7,992 nucleotides of DNA from Crocinitomicaceae bacterium (GTDB lineage: Bacteria > Bacteroidota > Bacteroidia > Flavobacteriales_D > Crocinitomicaceae). The position numbers were made by a program, and so were the translations under genes. The notes under the pieces were generated by a model that had not been told where the DNA came from, did no database searches, and saw only the letters and a program-made list of their open reading frames with translations. Shown in pieces: positions 1-7,843 of the stretch; the stretch's first letter is position 1; each line of letters starts with the position of its first letter. The stretch covers positions 1-7,992 of the forward strand of contig JAHEMP010000098.1 in the NCBI GenBank assembly GCA_024643585.1, in the 5' to 3' direction.

Positions 1-725
1 AATTTGCGCCAAACCTTGAGTGGAAAGGGATTGTTCCTATTTGTTCATTGTTTGAAGAGAAATTTGCCACTCGATCCATTTTGATAAACGATGCAAACGC
101 AGCCGCAGTTGGTGAAAAAATGTTCGGTAATGCAAAAGATTTGCAACATTTCGTTACTATAACTCTCGGAACCGGTCTAGGAAGTGGAGTAATTGTCGAC
201 GGGCATTTGGTTGAAGGACAACATGGTTTCGCTGGTGAATATGGTCACATTAGAGTTTTTCCTGAAAATGGCCGTCTTTGTGGTTGCGGGAGAAACGGTT
301 GTTTGGAAACATATGTGTCATCAACTGGCGTCGTAAGGACCTTCAACGAATGGATTGAAGAAATGCCTGAAAATAGTTTGTTGAGAAAAATAGAAAATCC
401 GGATGCACATGCCATTTTTGATTGCTGGAAGAAAAAAGACGCTTTTGCGACTAAAATAGTTGATTATACAGCCGCAATACTGGGTAGATGTTTAGCAGAT
501 TTTTCATGCTTTTCAGATCCACAAGCCTACATTTTATTTGGTGGAATAGCACAGAGCGGACAAGGTTTTGTCGATAAAGTAAAAATAGAATTAGAGAAAA
601 ATATCATTAAACCTCTTAAAGGAAAAGTTGAAATTAGACTTTCTTTGTTGCACGATGAAAATGCCGCTATTCTCGGTTCTGCTGCGACAACATTCTGGAA
701 ATTTAACAATCCTGTGGATGCTTAA
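1..725 (+). CDS. ROK-family sugar kinase, 5'-truncated by the window edge
   Basis: This is the C-terminal part of a cytoplasmic ROK-family kinase, a family that phosphorylates glucose, mannose, fructose or N-acetylated hexosamines with ATP. The frame is open from base 3, before the first possible internal start, and gives 240 residues. The early residues (FAPNLEWKG) match the SPNL-W-G stretch that usually lies about 75-80 residues into ROK proteins, so the N-terminal DxGxT phosphate loop is probably off-window. Visible motifs are NDANAAAVGE with the presumed catalytic Asp (codon 90-92), the glycine-rich LGTGLGSG, GEYGH, the zinc-binding CGCGRNGC (Cys codons at 279, 285 and 300, with His at 246), and ILFGGIAQSG near the C terminus. 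There is no helix-turn-helix in the visible part, but a ROK repressor cannot be excluded because the N terminus is missing. The stop overlaps the next gene by 8 nt. Its neighbour suggests mannose or another glycan-derived hexose as substrate. Family assignment is firm; substrate is inference. Confidence 0.93.
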   Translation, partial: FAPNLEWKGIVPICSLFEEKFATRSILINDANAAAVGEKMFGNAKDLQHFVTITLGTGLGSGVIVDGHLVEGQHGFAGEYGHIRVFPENGRLCGCGRNGCLETYVSSTGVVRTFNEWIEEMPENSLLRKIENPDAHAIFDCWKKKDAFATKIVDYTAAILGRCLADFSCFSDPQAYILFGGIAQSGQGFVDKVKIELEKNIIKPLKGKVEIRLSLLHDENAAILGSAATTFWKFNNPVDA

Positions 726-3700
726 AAATACGCCTTTTTACCTTATTATTCTTTTGGCATTTTTTGTGGAAGTTGAGGTTTTTGGGCAAAATGGTGGGAT
801 TTCAAAACTTAAAAAGAATAGTGATAAAGCGAGAAATCTTATCGTGCAAGATGTATCTCACGAATTACCCTCTGATCCCATAGATTTTGTAAACCCTTTT
901 ATTGGAACAGGCGGACATGGTCATACTTATCCAGGTTCAAGTACCCCCTTTGGAATGATGCAATTGAGTCCCGACACACGACACGATGGGTGGGATGGTT
1001 GTGGTGGTTATCACTATGATGACAGCATCATTTATGGGTTTTCACATACACATTTATCTGGCACAGGAGTTCCTGATTATGCCGATTTGTTAATCGTTCC
1101 TCAAGTCGGAAAACCAAAAATTGACCCACTCTACATTGATAAAGAAAATGGATATGGCAGTTTATTTGAGCATAAGGCTGAAACTGCTGAGCCTGGATAT
1201 TACGCCGTCAAACTTAAAGACTCACAGATTGATGTCAAATTGACGACAACTGAGCATTCTGGTATACACCGATATTCCTTCAATGATTTTGGTAAAGAAA
1301 AGTACATTTTATTGGATCTCGATTATCGGGATGAATTAATTGCATCATCATTCGAAGTATTAAACAAAACGGAGGTTGTAGGCAAAAGAATCTCAAGAGC
1401 GTGGGCCCAAGAGCAGCATTTTTATTTCTATCTGCAAACATCCATTCCCTTTAACTCAGCGGAAAAAATTACAAAAAACGGTAGACATAAATTACTATTA
1501 AAATTTCCTTCCAGTTGCCGTGAAATTGAGCTTAGAGTTGGAATTTCAGCCGTCGATACTCGAGGAGCGAAATTAAATGTTGATAAAGAAATTCCGGTAT
1601 TTAGTTTTGATAAAGTGAAAGCCGAAACACAACAAAAATGGCGAAATGAATTATCGAAAATTCATTTTGAATCGAACGACAAAGAAGTAAAAACTATTTT
1701 CTACACCTCTCTATACCATTCTTTTTTAAATCCAAATACATTTTCTGATGTTGATGGTAGATACCGAGGAATGGATATGAAAATTCACCATTTAACTCAA
1801 AATCAAAAGAAACAATATACTGTTTTCTCTTTGTGGGATACATTTAGAGCCACCCACCCACTTTTTACTTTAACGCATAAATCTGAAGTGGAGGATTTTA
1901 TAAAAACTTTTTTGAATCATGAGGATCAAGGTAATGATTTAACAGTATGGGAATTAGCAGCGAATGAAACAGAATGTATGATCGGCTATCACAGTGTTTC
2001 TGTTATAGCGGACGCTTATCTCAAGGGAATAAGAAATTTTGATGCAAATAAAGCTCTTTTGGCTATGGTCAAAACCGCGAAGGATAATGCCTTTTCTAAA
2101 GATTTTTATTCTAAAAATGGATACATCTCATTGGCTACTGAGCCGGAATCTGTTTCTAAAATCTTAGAATATGCCTACGATGATTTCTGTATAGCCACCA
2201 TGGCGGCTGAAATGGGTGAAAAAGAAATCGCGGAAGAATTCTACAAAAGAAGTTTTAACTTTTTAAATCACTTTGACCCGGAAAGCCATTTCTTTAGAGC
2301 TCGTCGCAGCGGACAATGGATGACACCTTTCAAACCAGAGGAAGTTAATTTTAATTATACAGAGGCAAATGCTTGGCAATATTCGCTTTTTGCTCCACAT
2401 GCTGTAGGTGTTTTAAATACAATTCATGGCAAGGAAAGAACCCTCGAAAATCATCTCGATGAGATGTTTACGGCAAACTCAGAAACATCTGGTCGCCAGC
2501 AGTCTGATATAACGGGTCTTATCGGTCAATATGCGCACGGAAATGAACCTTCGCATCATATGGCATATTTATACAATTATGTTGGTAGACCCGATAAAAC
2601 TCAACTATATTTAGATAGCATTCAATACAATTTGTACCATAATTCACCAGATGGATTATCAGGAAATGAAGACTGTGGTCAAATGTCGTCTTGGTACGTT
2701 TTGTCCGCTCTTGGGCTTTATCAAATTGCCCCAGGAAGTGGGTATTTTGATATTGGTCGCCCTTTGGCCAAGCGAGCGCATATCTTTATTGACTCTAACA
2801 AACTTTTTGAAATTGAATGTATTAATCAATCTAAAACCAACAAGTATATTCAAAGTATAACATTGAATGGCAAAGAATTAAATCGATTGTACATTTCCTA
2901 TTTTGAAATAATGCAAGGCGGAAAAATGGTGTTTTTGATGGGCCCCAATCCGAGTGGAATTGTGAAAAATTATATTCATGCTCCCACCCTATCTGAAATC
3001 CCTTCAGATTTCTGTATTATTCCTTATGTCAGGAATGAATCGCGCGTTTTTGAAGGTTCTACAAAAGTTGATATTCGAATTCCAGATTTTATGGCCAATC
3101 GTACTTTACAAGTTGAATATAATGTCAACGGTGGCGAATGGTTTACATATACTGAGCCTATATTCATTGATAAGAACACGACAATTGAAGCTCGCACTGT
3201 TTTAAATGCTTCCAACAAAAGTGCTTCTGTCTCAACTGATTTTGTGCTACGAAATTTAGACTTGAGTTTGAATTTAAAAACACCATTTGTCGATCCATAT
3301 TCAGCTAGCGGCAATAATGCACTTATAGATGGAATTAAAGGAAATCAAGAATTCAGAACCGGAGATTGGCAGGGCTTCTACGGAAAAGATGTAATTGCGG
3401 AAATTTCTTTGCAACAAACGAAAAAAGAATTTACAATTGAAGTCGGTGTTTTGGAAGACATCAAATCTTGGATTTTTTACCCAGAATACATTTCTATCGA
3501 AATTTCGTATGACGGTCAAAAATTCAAACCCTATACCAAGCAAAAATTGAATGAGAAGCAAAACGATTACAGGCCAGGAAATCGCAAAACAATCGAACTC
3601 AAAGTGAAATCAAATGAACCCATCAAAGCATTTCGCGTTACAGTTTCAAACCCAGGAAATTGTCCAGATTGGCATTTAGGCGCAGGCTATCCAAGCTGGT

Positions 3701-3732
3701 TGTTTTTGGATGAGATAGATGTAAAAAATTAG
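718..3732 (+). CDS. Secreted GH92 alpha-mannosidase with C-terminal accessory domains
   Basis: This is a complete 1004-residue GH92 exo-alpha-mannosidase. The family is Ca2+-dependent and inverting, and commonly cleaves alpha-1,2 (also 1,3, 1,4 or 1,6) mannosides. I chose ATG 718 because it opens directly into a signal peptide (about residues 1-23, cleavage near VFG|Q). Upstream in-frame starts would bury that signal inside the kinase gene. No lipobox Cys is seen, so it is probably periplasmic or soluble-exported. The GH92 domain runs from DFVNPFIGTGG (56-66) through FSHTHLSGTG (108-117), SLWDTFR (371-377), ANETECMIG (415-423), NYTEANAWQY (546-555), EPSHHM (610-615) and GNEDCGQMSSWY (649-660). 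E549 is the likely general acid, and the acidic GNEDCG loop probably helps activate water; I have not aligned these to a structure. Residues about 782-848 resemble a chitobiase C-terminal/FN3-associated module. Residues about 862-1004 resemble an F5/8 type C (discoidin/CBM32-like) module. The C terminus does not look like a type IX secretion sorting domain. Confidence 0.95.
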   Translation: MLKNTPFYLIILLAFFVEVEVFGQNGGISKLKKNSDKARNLIVQDVSHELPSDPIDFVNPFIGTGGHGHTYPGSSTPFGMMQLSPDTRHDGWDGCGGYHYDDSIIYGFSHTHLSGTGVPDYADLLIVPQVGKPKIDPLYIDKENGYGSLFEHKAETAEPGYYAVKLKDSQIDVKLTTTEHSGIHRYSFNDFGKEKYILLDLDYRDELIASSFEVLNKTEVVGKRISRAWAQEQHFYFYLQTSIPFNSAEKITKNGRHKLLLKFPSSCREIELRVGISAVDTRGAKLNVDKEIPVFSFDKVKAETQQKWRNELSKIHFESNDKEVKTIFYTSLYHSFLNPNTFSDVDGRYRGMDMKIHHLTQNQKKQYTVFSLWDTFRATHPLFTLTHKSEVEDFIKTFLNHEDQGNDLTVWELAANETECMIGYHSVSVIADAYLKGIRNFDANKALLAMVKTAKDNAFSKDFYSKNGYISLATEPESVSKILEYAYDDFCIATMAAEMGEKEIAEEFYKRSFNFLNHFDPESHFFRARRSGQWMTPFKPEEVNFNYTEANAWQYSLFAPHAVGVLNTIHGKERTLENHLDEMFTANSETSGRQQSDITGLIGQYAHGNEPSHHMAYLYNYVGRPDKTQLYLDSIQYNLYHNSPDGLSGNEDCGQMSSWYVLSALGLYQIAPGSGYFDIGRPLAKRAHIFIDSNKLFEIECINQSKTNKYIQSITLNGKELNRLYISYFEIMQGGKMVFLMGPNPSGIVKNYIHAPTLSEIPSDFCIIPYVRNESRVFEGSTKVDIRIPDFMANRTLQVEYNVNGGEWFTYTEPIFIDKNTTIEARTVLNASNKSASVSTDFVLRNLDLSLNLKTPFVDPYSASGNNALIDGIKGNQEFRTGDWQGFYGKDVIAEISLQQTKKEFTIEVGVLEDIKSWIFYPEYISIEISYDGQKFKPYTKQKLNEKQNDYRPGNRKTIELKVKSNEPIKAFRVTVSNPGNCPDWHLGAGYPSWLFLDEIDVKN

Positions 3733-3791
3733 CTCTTAAATTCCCGTTAATTTTAGATGCGTTGAAAACGAACCAAAAACAAAAAAATGGG

Positions 3792-3799
3792 TAAATTTG
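3792..3799 (+). promoter_or_regulatory. Candidate Bacteroidota -7 element for the S46 peptidase gene
   Basis: TAAATTTG matches the TAnnTTTG consensus of the Bacteroidota primary sigma factor and lies 36 nt before ATG 3836. This would give a transcript start near 3804-3807 and an A-rich leader of about 30 nt. The closest upstream TTG (3762-3764) is 27 nt away, longer than the usual spacing of roughly 17-23 nt, so the -33 element is poor. Together with the lack of a convincing terminator after the GH92 gene, this leaves open whether the peptidase is transcribed alone or also by readthrough. Confidence 0.5.
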
Positions 3800-3835
3800 G
3801 GACTCTTAAATAAAAATCAAAGCAAAATAAAACAA

Positions 3836-5974
3836 ATGAAACAATTAAAAATAACACTTATTGCCTTGGCCGTAATGATCGGTTCCTTCGCTAAGGCAGA
3901 CGAAGGTATGTGGTTACCTTTCCTATTAGGAAGAAACTACGAAGACATGAAAAAACATGGCTTAAAATTAACACAAGAAGAAATTTATTCTTTGAATAAT
4001 TCCTCTTTGAAAGATGCTATAATCTCTTTTGGTGGTTTTTGTACAGGAGAAATCATTTCCAACAAAGGACTGATTCTTACAAACCATCACTGCGGATATG
4101 ACGCTATTGCAGGTGCATCTACAACTGAAAACAACTATTTGGACAATGGTTTCTGGGCTAAAAATCACGGCGAAGAAATCCCAGTTCCAGGTTTAACAGC
4201 CACGTTCATCATACGAATAGAAGATGTTACGTCGACTATTGCCGCTCAACTAAACGAAGGAATGTCTCCGGAAGAAAGAGCAGCGAAAATTAAAGAAATT
4301 TCGGCTATATTGACGAAAGACGCCACGAATGGAACACATTATGAAGCATTTGTTCGTGATTTTTATGAAGGGAATGAATTTTATCTTTTTGTTCAAGAAA
4401 AATTCAAAGACATACGTTTTGTGGGGACACCTCCACAATCTGCAGGAAAATATGGTGGTGACACAGACAACTGGATGTGGCCGCGTCACACAGCTGATTT
4501 TTCAATGTTCCGAGTTTACTCAGGCATTGACAACAAACCAGCCGTTTTTAGCGAAGATAACAAACCGTACACGCCTAAACATCATTTGCCTGTCAACATT
4601 AAAGGCGTTAAAGAAAATGACTATGCGATGATTCTTGGTTTTCCGGGTTCAACTGATCGCTATTTAAGTTCTTGGGGCGTTGAACAAGCAGTTACTTTGG
4701 AACAACCAAAACGAGTAGATATTCGTGCTGAAAAGTTACGCATTATGAAGTCGTATATGGACGAAGATGTTGCTTTGCGATTGAAATACTCTTCTAAATA
4801 TGCGCAAGTTGCCAATTATTGGAAATATTTTATCGGTCAAACAGAACAGGTAAAAAACAACGGTGTAATTGGTAAAAAGCAAGAATTAGAGGCAAAATTT
4901 ACCGAATTTGCGAAAGACAAACCACTTTACCAACCGGTACTGGGCATGTTTGAAAATGCATACAAAGCCAAAGAGGACTATGTATACATCAAAAATTACC
5001 AATCAGAGTTTATCTATTCTGTTGATTTGATGCTTGTCACCTTCCGATATAAATTTTTATTAGATCCATTGAAAGCCGGAAATGCAGAAATGACCAAAAA
5101 TATTGCGGGTCGTTTGAAATCAATTGGTGACGAAACTTTCGAGAAAATTAATATGAACTTGGAGTTGGAAACGATTGAAACATTGTTGGCGATGTACATT
5201 AAGGATGTTCCAAAGAGTCAACAAGGTAAAATGGTTCGTAAAATGCGTTGCATGAGCAATTCTAAATTGAAAAAATTCATGAAGGATGTTCGAGCGAATT
5301 CAATTTTCACGGACAAATCGCGCTTTGATGCTTTTAATTCAAATCCAACTCTAACTAGCTTGGAAAATGATCCTTTATTCAGATTAGTAATGGACATGAA
5401 CGACGCTTTTTCTAAAATTCAAGATTTAGAAGCAATAAAGAAAGCCGATGCCGACTTGGAAAAAGCTGAACGTTTGTATCTTAAAGGTTTACGCGAAATG
5501 CAACCTGAGAAAAAATTCTACCCGAATGCGAACTCAACTATGCGTTTGACCTATGGTAATGTTTTGCCATATACTGCTCCAAATGGAACCAAATATGACA
5601 TTACCACAAGTTATGAAGGCTTGTTGGCGAAAGAAGATCCAACCAATCCAGAATTCAATATCGATCCTATAATGAAAGAAAAAATGTTAGCGAAAGATTT
5701 TGGTCAATATGCGGATGAAAATGGAGATTTGAAAATCAACTTCTTATCAAACAATGACATTACAGGTGGAAATTCAGGATCACCAGTAATAAATGGCGAA
5801 GGACATTTGATAGGAACAGCATTTGACGGAAACTGGGAGGCAATGTCAGGAGATATTTTCTTCGAACCAAATATTCAACGTACTATTTCTTTGGATGTTC
5901 GTTATACATTATGGTTGGTCGATAAATGTTATGGGGCAACTAACTTGGTTGATGAAATGACGCTGATAAAATAG
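3836..5974 (+). CDS. dpp7: S46-family dipeptidyl-peptidase, DPP7-type
   Basis: This is a complete 712-residue S46 serine exopeptidase, which removes dipeptides from free N termini of peptides in the periplasm. ATG 3836 begins a clear signal peptide (residues 1-21, cleavage AKA|D), and the mature protein starts DEGMW, usual for the family. An in-frame TTG at 3797 is rejected because it lies inside the candidate -7 element. The catalytic triad appears as H85 in LTNHHCGYD, D220 in RHTADFSMFRVY, and S647 in GGNSGSPV. The long stretch between Asp and Ser (roughly residues 285-585) is Lys/Glu-rich and probably forms the alpha-helical cap that recognises the peptide amino group. G665, 18 residues after S647 in FDGNWE, corresponds to the specificity residue that is Gly in P. 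gingivalis DPP7 and Arg in the Asp/Glu-specific DPP11. DPP7-type preference for hydrophobic P1 residues is therefore predicted. The length equals that of P. gingivalis DPP7 as I recall it. The gene appears monocistronic, ending at a strong terminator. Confidence 0.95.
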   Translation: MKQLKITLIALAVMIGSFAKADEGMWLPFLLGRNYEDMKKHGLKLTQEEIYSLNNSSLKDAIISFGGFCTGEIISNKGLILTNHHCGYDAIAGASTTENNYLDNGFWAKNHGEEIPVPGLTATFIIRIEDVTSTIAAQLNEGMSPEERAAKIKEISAILTKDATNGTHYEAFVRDFYEGNEFYLFVQEKFKDIRFVGTPPQSAGKYGGDTDNWMWPRHTADFSMFRVYSGIDNKPAVFSEDNKPYTPKHHLPVNIKGVKENDYAMILGFPGSTDRYLSSWGVEQAVTLEQPKRVDIRAEKLRIMKSYMDEDVALRLKYSSKYAQVANYWKYFIGQTEQVKNNGVIGKKQELEAKFTEFAKDKPLYQPVLGMFENAYKAKEDYVYIKNYQSEFIYSVDLMLVTFRYKFLLDPLKAGNAEMTKNIAGRLKSIGDETFEKINMNLELETIETLLAMYIKDVPKSQQGKMVRKMRCMSNSKLKKFMKDVRANSIFTDKSRFDAFNSNPTLTSLENDPLFRLVMDMNDAFSKIQDLEAIKKADADLEKAERLYLKGLREMQPEKKFYPNANSTMRLTYGNVLPYTAPNGTKYDITTSYEGLLAKEDPTNPEFNIDPIMKEKMLAKDFGQYADENGDLKINFLSNNDITGGNSGSPVINGEGHLIGTAFDGNWEAMSGDIFFEPNIQRTISLDVRYTLWLVDKCYGATNLVDEMTLIK

Positions 5975-5997
5975 ATTAACGAAAAAAGATAGAAAAT

Positions 5998-6025
5998 AAA
6001 AAAACATCCTTCGGGATGTTTTTTT
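5998..6025. terminator. Bidirectional intrinsic terminator with UUCG loop
   Basis: Seven A's followed by ACATCC-type bases (5998-6009), the loop TTCG (6010-6013), then the exact complement GGATG plus seven T's (6014-6025) form a perfect 12-bp stem. The core CATCC/GGATG is closed as C(UUCG)G, an unusually stable tetraloop. Each strand has a T-tract on its 3' side, so it can end both the S46 transcript (+) and the convergent marC-like transcript (-). The stop codon of the latter (6024-6026) overlaps the edge of the hairpin. Confidence 0.93.
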
Positions 6026-6647
6026 ATGCCTTAATAATTCCCTTTACAACACCCATAATCATCTCAACTCCAATTGCGATGACAACAAATCCGATAATTC
6101 TAGAAAGAGCATTTATTCCTGAGGCACCCAATGCCCGAACAATAAAATGAGAGGATTTTAATATCAAGTAGATTACAATAACTGTAAAAATTACAGCAAT
6201 TAATACAGATAGTATAGCATTGGATTCTGTATATTTCTCGTTGAAAGTGATCAACATAGAAATTGTGCCAGGTCCAGCCAACATTGGCAACGCAAGTGGT
6301 GTCAGAGAGATTTCGGATCGTGTTTGAATATCCTTTTGAACCTTTGGCTTTTTCATTCCTTTGTGCTCAGAAAATTTACCGGTGAGTAATGCAAAACCTG
6401 AAGAAGCAATTATTAATCCTCCTCCTACTTTTAGCGCATCCAAAGAAATACCGAAGAAAGAAAGCATATATTTCCCCGCGAAAAAGGAAATTAACAAGAT
6501 GAGAAGCACATTAAATGAAGTCCAAAATGAGATAGACGAACGTTCTGATTTTTCTAGTTCCTTTGTTAGTCCGACGAACACTGGAACCGTTCCTAGTGGA
6601 TTCATTATAGAGATTAGTGCTCCAAACGAAAAGATAAAAATTTCCAT
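6024..6647 (-). CDS. MarC/UPF0056 family integral membrane protein
   Basis: This encodes a 207-residue inner-membrane protein of the MarC (UPF0056) family, whose molecular function is not established; E. coli MarC was named for its locus and was later found not to be needed for multiple antibiotic resistance. About six membrane segments are visible: residues 2-27, 44-66, 70-90, 114-135, 143-165 and 185-205. Family motifs are MNPLGTVPVFVGLT (15-28) in the first segment and PLALPMLAGPGTIS (117-130) in the fourth, with a similar small-residue, proline-rich character suggesting two related halves. A Lys-rich cytoplasmic or periplasmic loop lies at about 91-113. ATG 6647 is preferred over an in-frame TTG at 6689, because the family begins directly in the first membrane helix and the added residues are charged. 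A weak GGAA lies just before the ATG. It may be read from its own undetected promoter or by readthrough from the reductase gene 145 bp upstream. Confidence 0.92.
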   Translation of the reverse strand: MEIFIFSFGALISIMNPLGTVPVFVGLTKELEKSERSSISFWTSFNVLLILLISFFAGKYMLSFFGISLDALKVGGGLIIASSGFALLTGKFSEHKGMKKPKVQKDIQTRSEISLTPLALPMLAGPGTISMLITFNEKYTESNAILSVLIAVIFTVIVIYLILKSSHFIVRALGASGINALSRIIGFVVIAIGVEMIMGVVKGIIKA

Positions 6648-6792
6648 TTTTTTCCGCAAAGTTCGGTCTTTTAATTCGCCTGAAATCAACGACTTTTTTA
6701 TACTTTGATGAAAAAATTGTTCGAAAAAATTAACAATAGCTTAAACTTACTCTCGAATCCATCCAACTACTTTTACAATGAAATAATTGTTC
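6648..6792. other. Intergenic gap between marC-like and reductase genes
   Basis: This is a 145-bp AT-rich non-coding gap. Besides the weak hairpin at 6711-6737, it contains a second short inverted repeat, ACAAT-6 nt-ATTGT (6775-6790), with no following T-tract. I find no exact - strand TAnnTTTG element here to drive the marC-like gene, and the short open frames crossing the gap have no recognisable protein features. Confidence 0.6.
6711..6737 (-). terminator. Weak candidate terminator after the acyl-CoA reductase gene
   Basis: Read on the - strand, ATTGTT (6737-6732), a 10-nt loop, and AACAAT (6721-6716) form a 6-bp stem followed at once by a run of T's (6715-6711). The geometry is that of an intrinsic terminator placed about 55 bp after the reductase stop codon. 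The stem has only one G-C pair, so termination would be inefficient. It could equally be a chance feature of an AT-rich gap. Confidence 0.35.
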
Positions 6793-7839
6793 TTAGTTTA
6801 AATCTTCCAACCATGCCAACGTATCCACGCCATCTGCATAGTCCTCCAATGCCGGCGATTGTGCCGAACCAAAAGGCAAATACCCATGACCAATAACGGC
6901 TTGAATTTCTTCTTTGTGTTGATTTAAATAAGAATCAATTTGCTGTTGAGAACTATAGCTGTGATGATAAACCATAGCCAATGGACTATGTAAATCCTCC
7001 GTCTCTTTTAACAAAAGGAAATTATTATCCAACAATTTGTGTTTGTTCATCAAGAAGATTGCCTTATTGTAATCGTAATTGTTTCCGTATTTCTTATTGT
7101 AAACAACCTCACTATACTCATATATACCTTTGAAAAACAAATCAATATCGTAATTTTCTGGCAACAACATATGAGAAACGTTTCTGCAACCTAAACCAAA
7201 ATAGGTAAAGATATCAGCTCCAAGACCTTTCCGTTCTTCAAAGGTTTCTGTTCCATCTAAAATTGCAACTGAAGTTCTATTTCTCCTGAAAATATGTGGC
7301 AAATGTCCAAAATATTGCTCAAAATGTTGGACCGTATTATTACTTCCCGTAGCAATTAGAGCTTCGATATTACCAATTTTTCCTGACGTCAATCGAAAAT
7401 GGTCGGCGAAATCAGGATTCCATTTCACCATGATTTCCAATAGGGCTGGTAGAAGTGTACTGTCTTCCGAACTCATCTTAGTAACAGCAATATTTCCGGA
7501 AAGAATTACACTCGCGAAGTCATGAAAGCCGACCAACGGTATGTTTCCCGCCATAATAACCCCAACATTTTTTGGTTTTTCTGAAAACGAATAATTGTTC
7601 AACCAAGCTTTCATTTTATCTTCCGTTAGTAAAGCCGACCAATCCAAAAGTGCGCGTTGAACATTTTCTTTGGTGTACCAACCGTTGTAGACAAATTGTC
7701 TATTGACTGTATATTGCAATTTAGAATACTCTTCTTCAGTTAGACCTATTTCGAGTGATTTCCAATCGTTTCCTCTTCCTAATTCTTCGCAAACTTTTCC
7801 CAATTGAATAAAAAGTCCTATTAATTCGTCTCTTTTCAC
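6793..7839 (-). CDS. LuxC-family acyl-CoA reductase
   Basis: This is a complete 348-residue cytoplasmic protein of the LuxC/acyl-CoA reductase family (aldehyde dehydrogenase fold), expected to reduce an acyl-CoA or acyl-enzyme thioester to aldehyde with NAD(P)H. The N terminus (LIGLFIQLGK, NGWYTKENV at 52-60) and the nucleotide-binding region with AGNIPLVGFHD (97-107) fit the family. C218 in FGLGCRNVSH is the likely thioester-forming nucleophile. It is shorter than the roughly 480-residue LuxC of luminous Vibrio but similar to the compact Bacteroidota homologues. No luciferase or LuxD/LuxE genes are in view, so bioluminescence is not implied; the true substrate is unknown. The start is GTG at 7839, supported by good N-terminal family resemblance and the lack of a nearby in-frame ATG. 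It is divergent from a ferredoxin gene, an arrangement I recall from other flavobacteria. Confidence 0.9.
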   Translation of the reverse strand: MKRDELIGLFIQLGKVCEELGRGNDWKSLEIGLTEEEYSKLQYTVNRQFVYNGWYTKENVQRALLDWSALLTEDKMKAWLNNYSFSEKPKNVGVIMAGNIPLVGFHDFASVILSGNIAVTKMSSEDSTLLPALLEIMVKWNPDFADHFRLTSGKIGNIEALIATGSNNTVQHFEQYFGHLPHIFRRNRTSVAILDGTETFEERKGLGADIFTYFGLGCRNVSHMLLPENYDIDLFFKGIYEYSEVVYNKKYGNNYDYNKAIFLMNKHKLLDNNFLLLKETEDLHSPLAMVYHHSYSSQQQIDSYLNQHKEEIQAVIGHGYLPFGSAQSPALEDYADGVDTLAWLEDLN

Positions 7840-7843
7840 AGTG

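Noticed and set aside
628..717. A longer GH92 reading frame starting at TTG 628 or ATG 655/661
   Set aside because: It would put 19-30 extra residues ahead of a clear signal peptide that begins at ATG 718, and it overlaps the conserved end of the kinase.
2659..3561. Open frames of 64-96 codons on the - strand within the GH92 gene
   Set aside because: All lie opposite conserved GH92 or accessory-domain coding sequence and show no independent protein features.
3738..3753. A hairpin AAATT-CCCGTT-AATTT after the GH92 stop as a terminator
   Set aside because: It has only five A-T pairs and no usable T-tract; too weak to call.
3797..3835. A longer S46 peptidase starting at TTG 3797
   Set aside because: It overlaps the candidate -7 promoter element and would add a polar extension before a typical signal peptide at 3836.
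6700..6707. A possible + strand -7 element (ATACTTTG)
   Set aside because: The first consensus base is wrong and no + strand gene follows.
6361..6708. A 115-codon + strand open frame opposite the marC-like gene
   Set aside because: It is antisense to conserved membrane-protein motifs, has no recognisable domain and no promoter; it is a shadow of the real gene.
6775..6790. Inverted repeat ACAAT/ATTGT as an operator or terminator
   Set aside because: It has a five-bp AT-rich stem without a T-tract in either direction; expected by chance in this composition.
6705..6896. A 63-codon + strand open frame crossing the gap and the end of the reductase gene
   Set aside because: It shows low-complexity composition, overlaps conserved coding sequence on the other strand and has no family resemblance.
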